Positions 1-8,911 of a stretch of 64,000 nucleotides of DNA are shown one piece after another; positions within the stretch are counted from its first letter, which is position 1; the number at the start of each line of letters is the position of its first letter. Position numbers and translations under genes: made by a program. This DNA comes from Verrucomicrobiales bacterium. GTDB lineage: Bacteria; Verrucomicrobiota; Verrucomicrobiia; Verrucomicrobiales; DEV007. The stretch is taken from the NCBI GenBank assembly GCA_029213195.1, contig JARGNI010000020.1:1-64000 (forward strand). The letters are read 5' to 3'. The notes under the pieces are model-generated. The model ran no database searches, was not told the origin of the DNA, and saw only the letters and a program-made list of their open reading frames with translations.

Positions 1-54
1 TTCGGCTTCGGCTTCGGCTTCGGCTTCGGCTTCGGCTTCGGCTTCGGCTTCGGC
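1..54 (-). repeat. Hexanucleotide tandem repeat encoding (Ala-Glu)n
   Basis: Nine perfect copies of TTCGGC on the + strand read as GCC GAA in frame on the minus strand, giving alternating Ala-Glu. The array touches the window edge, so its full length is unknown. The unit is a multiple of three, so length changes would alter the tail without shifting frame. Confidence 0.9.
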
Positions 55-861
55 AAAAACTTCTTCCGATTCCAGTTCGTCTTCGATTATCGGAATCTCC
101 ACTCCAAGAACCGTATCCCCTCCACTTTCATCGGCCTCCTCTAGAATCGGTGGCTGCTCGGGAGCAGCTTCTTCCGAAAATTCAGGCTCCGCAGTGAGCT
201 CTTTCTCGACCGGTTCGGAAAGATTGATCTCTTCCACCTCGATCGGAATCAGGTTCTCTTCTGAAACAGGTTCGAGAGCTTCATCCTCGCTGTCCTGGTC
301 GTCAGGCTCATCCACGGCGGCAACCGGCTCAGGTTCTTCGAGGAAGGCTTGCGGATCGGAGTCGCGAGCCCCCTCCTCCCTGATAGAAACGATTTCTTCC
401 TCATCGAGAAATGCCGTACTTTCGGGAATCTTCGGCGCGTCGGATTCATCCACTGACTCGATCGGCTCAGGTTCTTCGAGGAGAGTTTCCGACTCGGGAT
501 CGGGGCCTTTCTCCTCTCGAATAGAAACGATCTCTTCTTCAGGCAGAGACATTGTGCTCTCATCGGCGAGAGGGTCATCTTCCTGCAAAATCCTGGAAGT
601 GAATTCGGCAAGATCGGAAGTCTCTTCCGCTCCCTGATTCTCCTCCTCCAGCATCTCGTCGGTGATCCAACCCTCTGCTGGCTCTCCGGGGCGAGTATCC
701 CCGGACCGACTAGGACGAGCCTTTTCCTCCTTCTCCTCACGGAGTTCCGGAGATTCCACGTGATCTCGTGTTCCTCTCCGTTTTTTCGGGGAAGCTGGCT
801 TTTTCGAAAACTTGCCGACGAGGCTATCCCACTCGTCCTGATCAATCCACGAGTCTGACAT
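1..861 (-). CDS. Acidic low-complexity protein downstream of ParA (3' end cut by window edge)
   Basis: The frame is open from an ATG at 861 to base 1 with no stop, so at least 287 codons are present and the C-terminus lies outside the window. The first 30 or so residues are mixed and basic (start MSDSWIDQDEWDSLVGKF). The rest is dominated by Glu, Asp, Ser and Pro, with repeated EEIVSIREE and LEEPEP motifs, and ends in an Ala-Glu dipeptide run. No enzymatic motif is visible. The ATG lies inside the last codons of the ParA-like gene (20-base overlap), so translation is probably coupled and the product may be a partner or cargo adaptor of that ATPase. I do not recognise a family. The other frames here are also open but read as Arg/Ser-rich shadows. 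Confidence 0.8.
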   Translation of the reverse strand, partial: MSDSWIDQDEWDSLVGKFSKKPASPKKRRGTRDHVESPELREEKEEKARPSRSGDTRPGEPAEGWITDEMLEEENQGAEETSDLAEFTSRILQEDDPLADESTMSLPEEEIVSIREEKGPDPESETLLEEPEPIESVDESDAPKIPESTAFLDEEEIVSIREEGARDSDPQAFLEEPEPVAAVDEPDDQDSEDEALEPVSEENLIPIEVEEINLSEPVEKELTAEPEFSEEAAPEQPPILEEADESGGDTVLGVEIPIIEDELESEEVFAEAEAEAEAEAEAEAEAE

Positions 862-1693
862 GCTCCTCCTCCTCTTCCGATTCCAGGCCTGTTTCTTCGA
901 AAAGCTGAATGCGTTCTTCGAACTCCGCCGCCAATTGGTCAAAAATCAACGAAGAGGGGGAAGGTCGACGACGCAGAAGAGCAACCGGCACTCCAGATCG
1001 ACTCGCTTCGCGAAAATCCCGATGTTCCGGAATGACCGTCTCGAACACGAGTTCGTTGGGGAGAAGATCTCGAAACTCGCGCTGGTCGTCGAGGTTCGAA
1101 GGATCATCCGGGTCGGCCATGGAAAGAACAAATCCCGCGAGGTTGGGGCGGTCCGAATCCTGATTCGCCTTTACGGAAGCAATCATACGGAGCACCTGCG
1201 GCAAACTCCGAAGGCAAAGCGGTTCGGGACGCTCGGGCACGAGAAGATGATCCACAACGGAACACAATCCGATCCCAATGGGTCCGATCCCTGCAGGAGT
1301 ATCATACACGATCAGATCGTAGTCCCCGGCCTGAAGCTCATCGTGGATCCAATGGATGCGACTCTCCGAAATCCACTCCTGCCCCATTCCTGAAAGCAAT
1401 TCATCGAGAGACTGCCGACTGCCCCTCGTCATCAGCGAAAGCCCCGGCTGGTTGGTCTCCATGATGGCGGAATCAATGCGAGACGCCGTGAGGTCGGTTA
1501 ACCCGGCGAGAAAATCATAATACCCCACAGCATCCTTGGCGCGCTCGGTAAGCGAAAAGCCAAGACCTCCCTGCAGGTCGCAATCGACGACGAGAACCTT
1601 CCATCCTCGTCTGGCAAGCGAATAGCAGAGATTGACCGCGATGGTCGTCTTTCCGACACCTCCTTTTTGGCTGATGATAGCAACAGTTGTCAC
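842..1693 (-). CDS. ParA/Soj/MinD-family ATPase
   Basis: This 283-aa P-loop ATPase of the ParA/MinD class carries the deviant Walker A box KGGVGKTT (Lys10, Lys15), a switch I-like VDCDLQGGLG near residue 40 and a Walker B-like LIVYDTPAG near residue 130. Family members position chromosomes, plasmids, pili, flagella or chemotaxis arrays by ATP-dependent dimerisation. No ParB gene or parS-like repeats are visible here, so cargo positioning is more likely than plasmid partition. The start is GTG at 1693, where the product begins MTTVAIISQKGG; no Shine-Dalgarno is evident and the leader is AT-rich. The C-terminus is glutamate-rich (EEEEEH) and overlaps the start of the acidic EA-repeat gene. The pilus genes at 5-10 kb are close but separately transcribed. 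Confidence 0.9.
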   Translation of the reverse strand: MTTVAIISQKGGVGKTTIAVNLCYSLARRGWKVLVVDCDLQGGLGFSLTERAKDAVGYYDFLAGLTDLTASRIDSAIMETNQPGLSLMTRGSRQSLDELLSGMGQEWISESRIHWIHDELQAGDYDLIVYDTPAGIGPIGIGLCSVVDHLLVPERPEPLCLRSLPQVLRMIASVKANQDSDRPNLAGFVLSMADPDDPSNLDDQREFRDLLPNELVFETVIPEHRDFREASRSGVPVALLRRRPSPSSLIFDQLAAEFEERIQLFEETGLESEEEEEHVRLVD

Positions 1694-1848
1694 AGTATTT
1701 TTAAAATTTTAACAATCTAACCCAAAATTTTTATTTTCTCGAACAGTTTTCCATTTTCCGGGGTCGAAAAGCCGCAAAAGAATTGTCTCGCGACTCGAAT
1801 TTGAGTAAGCTCCCCACACTGCAGCACGCCTCTATCTGCCATTTATCT
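1694..1848. promoter_or_regulatory. AT-rich divergent intergenic region
   Basis: This gap separates the divergent ParA-like gene and the secreted protein starting at 1849. Bases 1697-1738 are almost pure A/T with runs such as TTTTTAAAATTTTAA, in contrast to the GC-rich genes on both sides. It probably carries promoters for both directions, but I could not choose clear -35/-10 pairs. Confidence 0.45.
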
Positions 1849-3354
1849 ATGAATTTGAAATCCCTCACATGTTTCCTGGTCTTTTCCGCTTTCGCGTTCT
1901 TCCTCGTCGGGCCCGCCCAAGGGGATGAAATCAAACTGAAGAATGGAGAAATGCTGAACGGCAAAATCACCTATGAGGGCGATGATCTCGTGAAAATCGA
2001 GATGGCGGTTTCCGGCACGATCAAACAAACCCGCAACGTAGCCCGGGCCGATATCCTCGAGATCATCAAGGATGCGCCAGACAATGTGGCCTTTGCCAAG
2101 CTCCAGAATCTGCTTCCCACTCCCTCGCTCCTTCCCGCCAGCCGATATGAGGTCCTGCTCGAAACGGGACCTGCCGCCTTCCTCCGATCCTTCCCCGAGA
2201 GCAAGCATGTTCCCAAGGTCAAGGAGATCCAGGACACCCTGGAGACCGAGCTCGACAAGGTAGAGCGAGGCTTCATCAAGGTGGAAGACGAGTGGATCAG
2301 TCCTCAGGATCGAGCCGAGTTTGCCGCGTTGACCGAGTCCAAGATTGCACTCCTGAAAATGAAATCAGCCGTTCGAGCCCGAAACTACAACGGCTACATC
2401 AGCGCTCTTCGTGAGTTCGAAACCCTGGAAGAAAAATACTACGGATCGCCCGCTTTTCCGGTGGCCCTCAACGCGGCAAAAGAGATCATCCCGGCTTTCG
2501 GAAACCAGCTCCAAACCATGCTGAGGAATGTGGAGTATCTGAATCAACAGTACGAGCAAAACCTTTCTGCGATGGATGAACTCGCCAGGGCCCAGGTCGC
2601 CGAGGCCCGCCAGAAAGAAGTCGAAAATTACAAGGCTGGCGTGGAAGCCGACAAGAAGGAGGGGATCAAGTGGGTTCGCCTCGATCCTCGCTCCAAGCCA
2701 GCGATCGAATCCTATCTGAAACTCGCGAGTGATGAACTCGTCCGGATTCAGGAATACGATGTCAGTGCCCTTGAGAGGCAGGCCGACATGCTTGTCAAAG
2801 CGGATCAACAGGCCGCCGGTGGAGACCTGACCGCGGCCCGGGCGACCCTCAAGCAAGCTGCCGCCATCACTGGCAAATCAGCGGGGTCTTCGAGACGGGG
2901 CAGCGCCGGTTCCTACATTGCCGCGATCAGTGCGAAGATTTCAGATAAGGAAGCCAAGGCAAAGGCCGAGGCAAAAGCTCGCGAGGAAGCCCTGGCATCG
3001 GAAGCCCTGACCGCCAATCTCAAACCTTCAGGGGGAGGAGATACCGAGGACGCCGGAGAGGAAGCTGGCGAAGAAGTGGCAGAGACCGAAGAAGAAAAGC
3101 CGGTCGACGAATTTGCGGCACTCGCCAATCCAGGCAAGAAGGGGGACAAGAAAGAGGCTCCCAAAGCATCCGAAAAACCCAAGTCGAAGCCAAAGCCTAA
3201 ACCCAAGCCAGAGGAGCGAGAAGAGGAACGTCCTCGTCCAACCGTAGTCGAAGATTCGGGGGGAGGCATTCCCATTTCAAGGATCATCCAGATCGTCACT
3301 GGCCTCCTCCTCGTTACCGTGGTCGTCCTGAAAGTTATGGGCAAAAAAGGCTGA
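1849..3354 (+). CDS. Secreted, C-terminally membrane-anchored protein of unknown function
   Basis: The product is 501 aa. The start chosen is ATG 1849 because it opens a clear signal peptide (MNLKSLTCFLVFSAFAFFLV, cleavage near AQG-DE); an earlier in-frame start at 1783 would place charged residues before it. After cleavage comes an IKLKNGEMLNGKITYEG stretch, a sequence type common at the N-terminus of exported PVC proteins. Helical, Glu/Lys/Ala-rich middle sequence follows, then a Lys/Pro/Glu-rich linker (about residues 400-465) and a C-terminal transmembrane helix (IIQIVTGLLLVTVVVLKV) ending in a short basic tail. The topology suggests a periplasmic coiled-coil body tethered to the inner membrane. 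I do not recognise a named family. Confidence 0.85.
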   Translation: MNLKSLTCFLVFSAFAFFLVGPAQGDEIKLKNGEMLNGKITYEGDDLVKIEMAVSGTIKQTRNVARADILEIIKDAPDNVAFAKLQNLLPTPSLLPASRYEVLLETGPAAFLRSFPESKHVPKVKEIQDTLETELDKVERGFIKVEDEWISPQDRAEFAALTESKIALLKMKSAVRARNYNGYISALREFETLEEKYYGSPAFPVALNAAKEIIPAFGNQLQTMLRNVEYLNQQYEQNLSAMDELARAQVAEARQKEVENYKAGVEADKKEGIKWVRLDPRSKPAIESYLKLASDELVRIQEYDVSALERQADMLVKADQQAAGGDLTAARATLKQAAAITGKSAGSSRRGSAGSYIAAISAKISDKEAKAKAEAKAREEALASEALTANLKPSGGGDTEDAGEEAGEEVAETEEEKPVDEFAALANPGKKGDKKEAPKASEKPKSKPKPKPKPEEREEERPRPTVVEDSGGGIPISRIIQIVTGLLLVTVVVLKVMGKKG

Positions 3355-3384
3355 CTCCACAGCGGCTGACTCCACAGCGGCTGA
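3349..3384 (+). repeat. 15-bp tandem repeat across the stop codon
   Basis: GGCTGACTCCACAGC occurs twice in tandem (3349-3363, 3364-3378), followed by a third partial copy (GGCTGA). The TGA stop of the preceding gene lies in the first unit and recurs in each later one, so later copies add nothing to the protein. Confidence 0.85.
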
Positions 3385-3412
3385 TCCGACCGGGACAACC
3401 GCTACCCATCGT

Positions 3413-3446
3413 GAATCCTCCAGCGGATCCGATTGACGGAGGATTC
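3413..3446. terminator. Inverted repeat between convergent genes, putative bidirectional terminator
   Basis: GAATCCTCC (3413-3421) pairs perfectly with GGAGGATTC (3438-3446) across a 16-base loop. It sits between a + gene ending at 3354 and a minus gene ending at 3450. There is no strong T-run on either side, so intrinsic termination is plausible but not proven. Confidence 0.5.
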
Positions 3447-3449
3447 AGG

Positions 3450-5096
3450 TCAGGAAGAAATCATGTTCAAACCCTCTTCGAGCAAATCGATGAGCCGGTG
3501 CCGGTGATCTTTCACTTCCTCCTGGAAAAACGAACGGGAGGACTCGAACAGCGCCTGGATTTCCGGGGCAGGGTGAAATCCTCGAGACTGGATCCGCAAC
3601 GTGTTTTCATCGTCGCGGAATTCCGACAAGCCCAGTAGCCAGCAAGCGAGCGCGGGGAGAAACTTTCGATCCAATCCCTCGAAGACCCAGCTCCAGCAAG
3701 TCTCACTCGGCTCAGCGATCAAATGCTCCGTAGGTGTCTCCGTTCGGATCTTGAGCTTCCATTGCGGCCACGCCTCCAATGAATGATTCCAAGCGAAACG
3801 GGTCTGCTCTTCGGTCTCGACACGGTGCAGCTGTAACTGCCAGGGAGTCAGGAGTTGCAGCTTCACCCCCTCGGCTTCCAGTTCATCCTGCAGCTGCAGG
3901 AACCTCCTCAGGAGCAGGATGGTTTCCCGAGACTGGAATCCCGCCAGGTAGCCAAACATGGGCAGTGGTATCCCCTTCTCCGGGTCACCAACCACGGCTG
4001 TAAAACGCTCCTCGGAATAGACCGCTCGAAAGCGGGTCGTGCCTTCGAAATCGCTCAAAAAGGGATGAATCAGCTTCTGGTTGACCGCATTCACAAATCC
4101 GTCCACGAGCCAGTCTTCAGGAGGTAGCAGATAGGTGTATCGGAGCGTAGCGTCCTTCTCCGCCTTCGGATTCTGCCCCAGCAGAACATACGGCGAAAAA
4201 GGGGCCCTGGTTTTTGCCTCGTCCTGCTCCGCCAATTTGTCAGGATACGATTTTCGGAAACCATCGGCGAGGAATCGGGCGACCATGCCTTGAGGACGAA
4301 CCGAGGGGCGGGTCGCAAACAGCATTGCACTTCCGCCCTTCCCCGACTTGCGCAATTGCGCCTTTTCCATCTTCTGCAGCTGTTCATCCAAAGCCGCAAG
4401 GACAGGCTCGATGCCTTTCCACTTCCCTGCCCTCCAACGCCGCTCCAACTTCTGAAACGGCTTCTCCAACTTGTTTCGATCGGAAGAATGAGAAGTTCCC
4501 TCGGCATGATGCATCGCTCGATACAATTCTGAGATGAGGGAGAGACAATGCCACTGCAAGGCGGTTTCATCCGAGTGCCTTGGTTCCCTAAGGAAGGAAA
4601 AGCCAAGGGCGAGGACGATCCGAACTCGAACCCCGTAGCTCAGAGAAACGAGAAGATCTTCTGCCTTGATGCTCTCAAGAAGATCCGGTGAATCCGCCCA
4701 TCGCGAAATCTCGGCGAGGACGAGACGCAGCAAAGTGTATCCCGTCGCCTCCGGTATCTCTTCCCGACTACGGAAGTAGGGCGCGATCTGCTCGCCCTCG
4801 GTGAGAGGGCAGATCAATCCTTCGAACTTGCCATCGAACTCGTGCCACTCGAAAGGAGCGGTCGCCACCCCCTTGGCCTGCGAAAGAGCAATCTTGGCGA
4901 GGATGGATTCCCGGGTCTCGGTGGGAACCCTACCCCCGGGCGCAGGGCAAACCAGCCAGAGAAGCCCGTCGCGATGCTGACGGCGACCGATATAGAGATC
5001 CCAGCCCAGGGGCACCGGGGGCGCATTCACCCCGGGGTTCTTGACTCGGCAGAGCGGAACGGGCGGATCTCGCTGAATCTGCGCTTCGGCGATCAA
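3450..5096 (-). CDS. Pseudokinase-like protein with unknown C-terminal half
   Basis: The product is 548 aa, read from a TTG start at 5096 (a GTG at about codon 22 is the alternative; an in-frame TGA lies upstream). Residues about 30-230 can be laid against a serine/threonine kinase fold. IKAEDLLVS sits where kinases have DIKPENILVS, and VRIVLALGFSF sits where they have VKIxDFG. The catalytic HRD Asp and the DFG Asp are both absent, so phosphotransfer is unlikely. A Lys/Arg-rich segment with a short coiled coil follows (about 200-260). The C-terminal 290 residues match nothing I know. No signal peptide or membrane helix is seen, so it should be cytoplasmic. It lies 62 bases downstream of the pseudopilin gene on the same strand. 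The kinase-fold reading is my inference. Confidence 0.75.
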   Translation of the reverse strand: MIAEAQIQRDPPVPLCRVKNPGVNAPPVPLGWDLYIGRRQHRDGLLWLVCPAPGGRVPTETRESILAKIALSQAKGVATAPFEWHEFDGKFEGLICPLTEGEQIAPYFRSREEIPEATGYTLLRLVLAEISRWADSPDLLESIKAEDLLVSLSYGVRVRIVLALGFSFLREPRHSDETALQWHCLSLISELYRAMHHAEGTSHSSDRNKLEKPFQKLERRWRAGKWKGIEPVLAALDEQLQKMEKAQLRKSGKGGSAMLFATRPSVRPQGMVARFLADGFRKSYPDKLAEQDEAKTRAPFSPYVLLGQNPKAEKDATLRYTYLLPPEDWLVDGFVNAVNQKLIHPFLSDFEGTTRFRAVYSEERFTAVVGDPEKGIPLPMFGYLAGFQSRETILLLRRFLQLQDELEAEGVKLQLLTPWQLQLHRVETEEQTRFAWNHSLEAWPQWKLKIRTETPTEHLIAEPSETCWSWVFEGLDRKFLPALACWLLGLSEFRDDENTLRIQSRGFHPAPEIQALFESSRSFFQEEVKDHRHRLIDLLEEGLNMISS

Positions 5097-5158
5097 GAAA
5101 ATCGAGGATTTGGTTCTTTCCCACCCCGCTGGATTTTCTCAGGAAACAAGCCGAAGTC

Positions 5159-5755
5159 TCAATTCGACTGCCAATTTGTGATGTGTTTGGCCTGGTCCTC
5201 CTCCACTCCCGGATCCGCATCCACAATCGACCAGAGATCATAGGTCGGATTGATTGTGGTCCTTTCTTCGGGCTTGATATTGGGAGGCTCGGCCAGGTAA
5301 CGGATGGGATTTCCGTAAGTATCGATCACCATGAATTCGCCCCCGATCACGTCCGATCGAGGGTTTTTTGAATTCTCGTTTTCCTTGTAACTCAGTTTGG
5401 CGACGTAGACTTTTTCATCGGAATCCTCATTCTCCTGGATATCGGCGGTGCCGTTTTCATCCCAGTCGCCCGAAAGGTGCTTATAAAGCACGGAGGCACC
5501 TTCGATCCCAGAAGTATCTCGATCCCCACCTCCTCCAGGATTCTGAGGATAAATCCCGTGATCGATTTGATACTTCGAAAGACCCGACTCAATCTCGGCG
5601 ATAAAGGCTTCGACCTGATTCCGATTCACCCTGGTTTGAATACCGGGGAGCGAAGCGATCAGGATCCCCGCGAGGAGGATCATAATCCCAATCACCGTCA
5701 TCAGCTCGACCAAGCTGAATCCGGCATTTCGTGGAGAGGGGGAAGGCAATTTCAT
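5159..5755 (-). CDS. gspG: GspG-like type II secretion/type IV pilus pseudopilin
   Basis: The product is 198 aa. ATG 5755 is chosen over an upstream start because it gives a short basic leader followed by the prepilin peptidase site G^FSLVELM and a 20-residue hydrophobic helix (TVIGIMILLAGILIASL). Glu at position 5 of the mature protein is present, as in nearly all type IV pilins. The mature domain has the GspG-like sequence LSKYQIDHGIYPQNPGGGG and a conserved DTYGNPIRYL region, but is longer than classic GspG (about 140 aa). It is the last gene of the ATPase-ATPase-platform-pseudopilin run, so it probably forms the pseudopilus of that machine. Confidence 0.9.
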   Translation of the reverse strand: MKLPSPSPRNAGFSLVELMTVIGIMILLAGILIASLPGIQTRVNRNQVEAFIAEIESGLSKYQIDHGIYPQNPGGGGDRDTSGIEGASVLYKHLSGDWDENGTADIQENEDSDEKVYVAKLSYKENENSKNPRSDVIGGEFMVIDTYGNPIRYLAEPPNIKPEERTTINPTYDLWSIVDADPGVEEDQAKHITNWQSN

Positions 5756-5820
5756 ACCCGCAGAGTAGCAGACTCGCTTGTTCGGTGTCAATACAATGTA
5801 AATCAGTAGCTTTGCTGATC

Positions 5821-7089
5821 CTATCCCTGGTTGTTCATTTCAGTGATGATCGAAATCATCGGCATGAACAGGGCAATCACGATCGTTCCCACAATAGCTG
5901 CGAGAAGCACGATCATGATGGGCTCAATCAGGGACGTCATCGCATCAACCGCATTGTCGACCTCATCATCGTAGACATCGGCAATTTTCAGCAACATATC
6001 CGGCAACTGACCAGTTTCCTCTCCCACATCGACCATACTGATGACCATGGGAGGGAAAATTCGGCTCGCTTCGAGGGGTGCCACCACCGACTCCCCTTCC
6101 TTGACGGCCTCGTGAACCTTCTCGATCGCATCCGATACAATCACATTTCCTGCCGTATCTCGAGTGATATTGAGAGCCTGGAGGATGGGAACACCACTGG
6201 TGACCAGAGTTCCCAGGGTCCGGGTGAAACGAGAGATAGCACTCTTCAACTGAACCGGGCCAAACACAGGCACGTAGAGCTTCATTCGGTCGATAATCTG
6301 ACGACCACCTTTTGTCATCGCGAAGACCTTCCAACCTGCGTAGAGAACCGCACCAATGACGAGGATGATGATCCACTTGTCCTGGATCCACCGACTCATG
6401 TTAATCACGACCTGGGTGATCGCTGGTAACGGTTTGTCACCCAGCATCTCGGCAAAGATACGCTCGAATCGAGGTACGATCACCGCCATGAGGAAAACGA
6501 GAATTCCAACCGCAATCACGATCACGATGATCGGATACACCATCGCCGCGACGATTCGGTTCTTCAATTTCTCGGCTTTTTCCTTGTACTCGGCCAGTCG
6601 GATCAGGACGAGTTCGAGAACACCACCGAGCTCTCCGGCTTTGACCATGTTGACATACAACTTATCAAAAACCTTGGGGTGTTGCCCCAGGCTCTCGGAG
6701 AAAGTGGACCCTCCCGCGACGGAATCGGCGAGATGATTGATCGTTCCCGCCATGACCCGGTTTTTTTCCTGTTTGCCGAGCACGGAGAGCCCCCGCAGAA
6801 GCGGCAATCCTGCATCCACCAGAGTGGCCAGCTGCCGGGTGAAGATCATGAGGACCTTGCCCTTTACTTTGCCTCCAATCGCAGTCCCCTTGGATTTTCC
6901 TTTCTGCCCTTTCTTGACTCGGCTCTTGGCTTTGCTGGACACGCCGCCCTTGCCGGCCGGCACGACCTGAGTGGGGTAGAGACCGCTTTTTCGCAGCTGC
7001 GTGATCGCATCCCCTTCGTCGTTTGCCTTGATCGACCCCGTCGTTTCCTGCCCCTTCGCATCCAAGGCAATATATTCAAAATTCGCCAT
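5821..7089 (-). CDS. gspF: GspF/PilC inner-membrane platform protein
   Basis: The product is 422 aa, the usual size for the platform protein of type II secretion or type IV pili. It begins MANFEYIALDAKGQ, the typical GspF/PilC N-terminus, and contains two T2SSF helical domains. Three membrane segments are visible near residues 170-195, 220-240 and 385-410. Between residues about 45 and 78 there is a very basic Lys/Gly/Ser-rich insert (KAKSRVKKGQKGKSKG) that ordinary members lack and that could contact the ATPase or phospholipid. It lies between the ATPase genes and the pseudopilin, all on the minus strand, and would couple ATPase motion to pilin extraction. Confidence 0.93.
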   Translation of the reverse strand: MANFEYIALDAKGQETTGSIKANDEGDAITQLRKSGLYPTQVVPAGKGGVSSKAKSRVKKGQKGKSKGTAIGGKVKGKVLMIFTRQLATLVDAGLPLLRGLSVLGKQEKNRVMAGTINHLADSVAGGSTFSESLGQHPKVFDKLYVNMVKAGELGGVLELVLIRLAEYKEKAEKLKNRIVAAMVYPIIVIVIAVGILVFLMAVIVPRFERIFAEMLGDKPLPAITQVVINMSRWIQDKWIIILVIGAVLYAGWKVFAMTKGGRQIIDRMKLYVPVFGPVQLKSAISRFTRTLGTLVTSGVPILQALNITRDTAGNVIVSDAIEKVHEAVKEGESVVAPLEASRIFPPMVISMVDVGEETGQLPDMLLKIADVYDDEVDNAVDAMTSLIEPIMIVLLAAIVGTIVIALFMPMISIITEMNNQG

Positions 7090-7179
7090 GTTTTTTTATC
7101 TGGTTTCCAATAAATGGTGTTGTTTTCAGAGTATCGTTTTGAGCCTCTCCGTGTCGATGGAAATCGTTCGGAGAGAAAA

Positions 7180-8874
7180 TTATGTGTATTTCAGTACCTC
7201 CTCGATGGTCGTAATCCCTTCGAAGATGTTTCGAAGACCATCCTCACGCAGAGTCTTCATTCCGAGCTCCTGGGCTTTCTGCTTCAGGACGACCGTCGCG
7301 GCTCGTTGCGCAACAAGATCTCGAATCGGATCGCTCATATCGAGGAGTTCGAAGAGACCTTGTCGTCCCTTGTATCCGGTGTCGTTGCAGGTATCACAAC
7401 CTTGCCCGGTGTAGAACTCTCGGCCTCCCGTGTCGGCACTGGTCAGTCCGAGCTGCGCGAGCACGGCTGAGGAAGGTTGATACGAGACCCGGCAATCTTC
7501 ACAGATCCGTCGCAGAAGACGCTGACCCAGAACGCCCTCGAGAGTCGCAGCCACGAGGAAGGGCTCGCACCCCATATCAATGAGTCGAGTCACCGCTCCG
7601 GGCGCGTCATTCGTGTGCAAGGTGGAAAGCACGAGGTGCCCCGTAAGGGAAGCCTGGATCGCAATCTGAGCAGTTTCGAGGTCACGCATCTCACCGACGA
7701 GGATTCGGTCGGGATCCTGACGCAGGAAGGCGCGAAGAACGCGTCCGAAATTCAACCCGATGGATTCGTTCACCGGAACCTGCATGATCCCATCGATGTC
7801 ATACTCGACAGGGTCTTCGGCCGTGAGGAGCTTGGAGTCCTCGGTATTCACCTTTCGGAGGCAGGCATAAAGAGTCGTCGTCTTTCCGGCTCCGGTCGGC
7901 CCCGTACAGATGAAGATCCCGTTGGGTTTTACAATGGTGTCGGAAATGTATTCGTAGAGATCCGGAGTCAGATTCAAGGTCTCCAGATCGAGATTCACAT
8001 TGGAGCGATCGAGGACACGAAGCACGACACTTTCCCCGAATGCGGTGGGGAGGGTCGAAACCCGCATGTCGACCGGCTTGTCATTGATCTCCTTGGTGAT
8101 CCGTCCATCCTGCGGCAGACGAGTCTCCGCGATATTGAGACTGGACATGACCTTGATTCGCGAAATGATGGCCTGCTTCAGATGCTGAGGCGGCGGGGCC
8201 ATCTCATAGAGAGCACCATCTACCCGGTAGCGAATCTTGAAGTCGTCCTCGAAGGGCTCGAAGTGGATATCCGAAGCCTTCTCTTTGATCGCCTGGTAAA
8301 GAACCAGATCGACATATCGAATGATGGGAGCCGAGTTGGACTCTTCCTCGAGATCATCTTCCGAAATCGCAGCGACCTCGGCGCGGATGGCGGCAAGTGC
8401 GTCGCTTTCACCTGAAGGCTCTTCACCCTCTTCCCCGGTACCACCTCCGCCGTAGTAGAGTCTCTGGATCAGCTCGGCGATCTGCTCGGGAGGAGCCACC
8501 GCCGGGATGATCTGCTGGTTGAGCGTAAATCCCAGTTCCTCCAGGTTCTGTGGATTCAGGGGATCGGCTACCGCTACCTGCAATCCTCCATCGAGAAACT
8601 GGATCGGAATCGCCTGATACAGCTTGGCATCGCCCCCGGTCATGGCACGCAGGACCTGCGGGGCCGGTTCGAACTCGCTGAGATCGTAAAACTCGCCGCC
8701 TATATCCTGGGCCACGAGTTGAAACAACTGGTCACGCTGAATCACGCCCCACTCCTCTACCGCAAAGGTGATATCCTGCTCGCTGGCATGTGCCGCCGCG
8801 ACATACTCGTCGCGCTGCGAGTCATCGATGAGACCCCGCGAGATCAGAAGATCGATTACACTTTCAATCGTCAT
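7180..8874 (-). CDS. gspE: GspE/PilB-type secretion/pilus assembly ATPase (copy 1)
   Basis: The product is 564 aa and starts at ATG 8874. It has an MshEN/GspE N-terminal domain (about residues 1-140), a Gly/Glu-rich linker, and a RecA-like motor with Walker A GPTGAGKTTT (325-334), an Asp box, and a Walker B/His-box region (ILVGEMRDLETA, LSTLHTNDAPGAVTRL). Two CxxC pairs near the C-terminus (CEDC and CDTC) form the usual zinc site. It powers pilin or pseudopilin assembly from the cytoplasmic face. It lies between PilC and the second ATPase. The 90 bases before PilC contain a CTCTCCG/CGGAGAG inverted repeat that could separate transcripts. Confidence 0.93.
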   Translation of the reverse strand: MTIESVIDLLISRGLIDDSQRDEYVAAAHASEQDITFAVEEWGVIQRDQLFQLVAQDIGGEFYDLSEFEPAPQVLRAMTGGDAKLYQAIPIQFLDGGLQVAVADPLNPQNLEELGFTLNQQIIPAVAPPEQIAELIQRLYYGGGGTGEEGEEPSGESDALAAIRAEVAAISEDDLEEESNSAPIIRYVDLVLYQAIKEKASDIHFEPFEDDFKIRYRVDGALYEMAPPPQHLKQAIISRIKVMSSLNIAETRLPQDGRITKEINDKPVDMRVSTLPTAFGESVVLRVLDRSNVNLDLETLNLTPDLYEYISDTIVKPNGIFICTGPTGAGKTTTLYACLRKVNTEDSKLLTAEDPVEYDIDGIMQVPVNESIGLNFGRVLRAFLRQDPDRILVGEMRDLETAQIAIQASLTGHLVLSTLHTNDAPGAVTRLIDMGCEPFLVAATLEGVLGQRLLRRICEDCRVSYQPSSAVLAQLGLTSADTGGREFYTGQGCDTCNDTGYKGRQGLFELLDMSDPIRDLVAQRAATVVLKQKAQELGMKTLREDGLRNIFEGITTIEEVLKYT

Positions 8875-8911
8875 GTTGTTCTGAAATTTTTCCTAACTGC
8901 AAACCGCCGGA

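Noticed and set aside
842-1693. ParA as a plasmid partition gene
   Set aside because: No ParB or centromere-like repeats accompany it, and the surroundings are chromosomal housekeeping genes.
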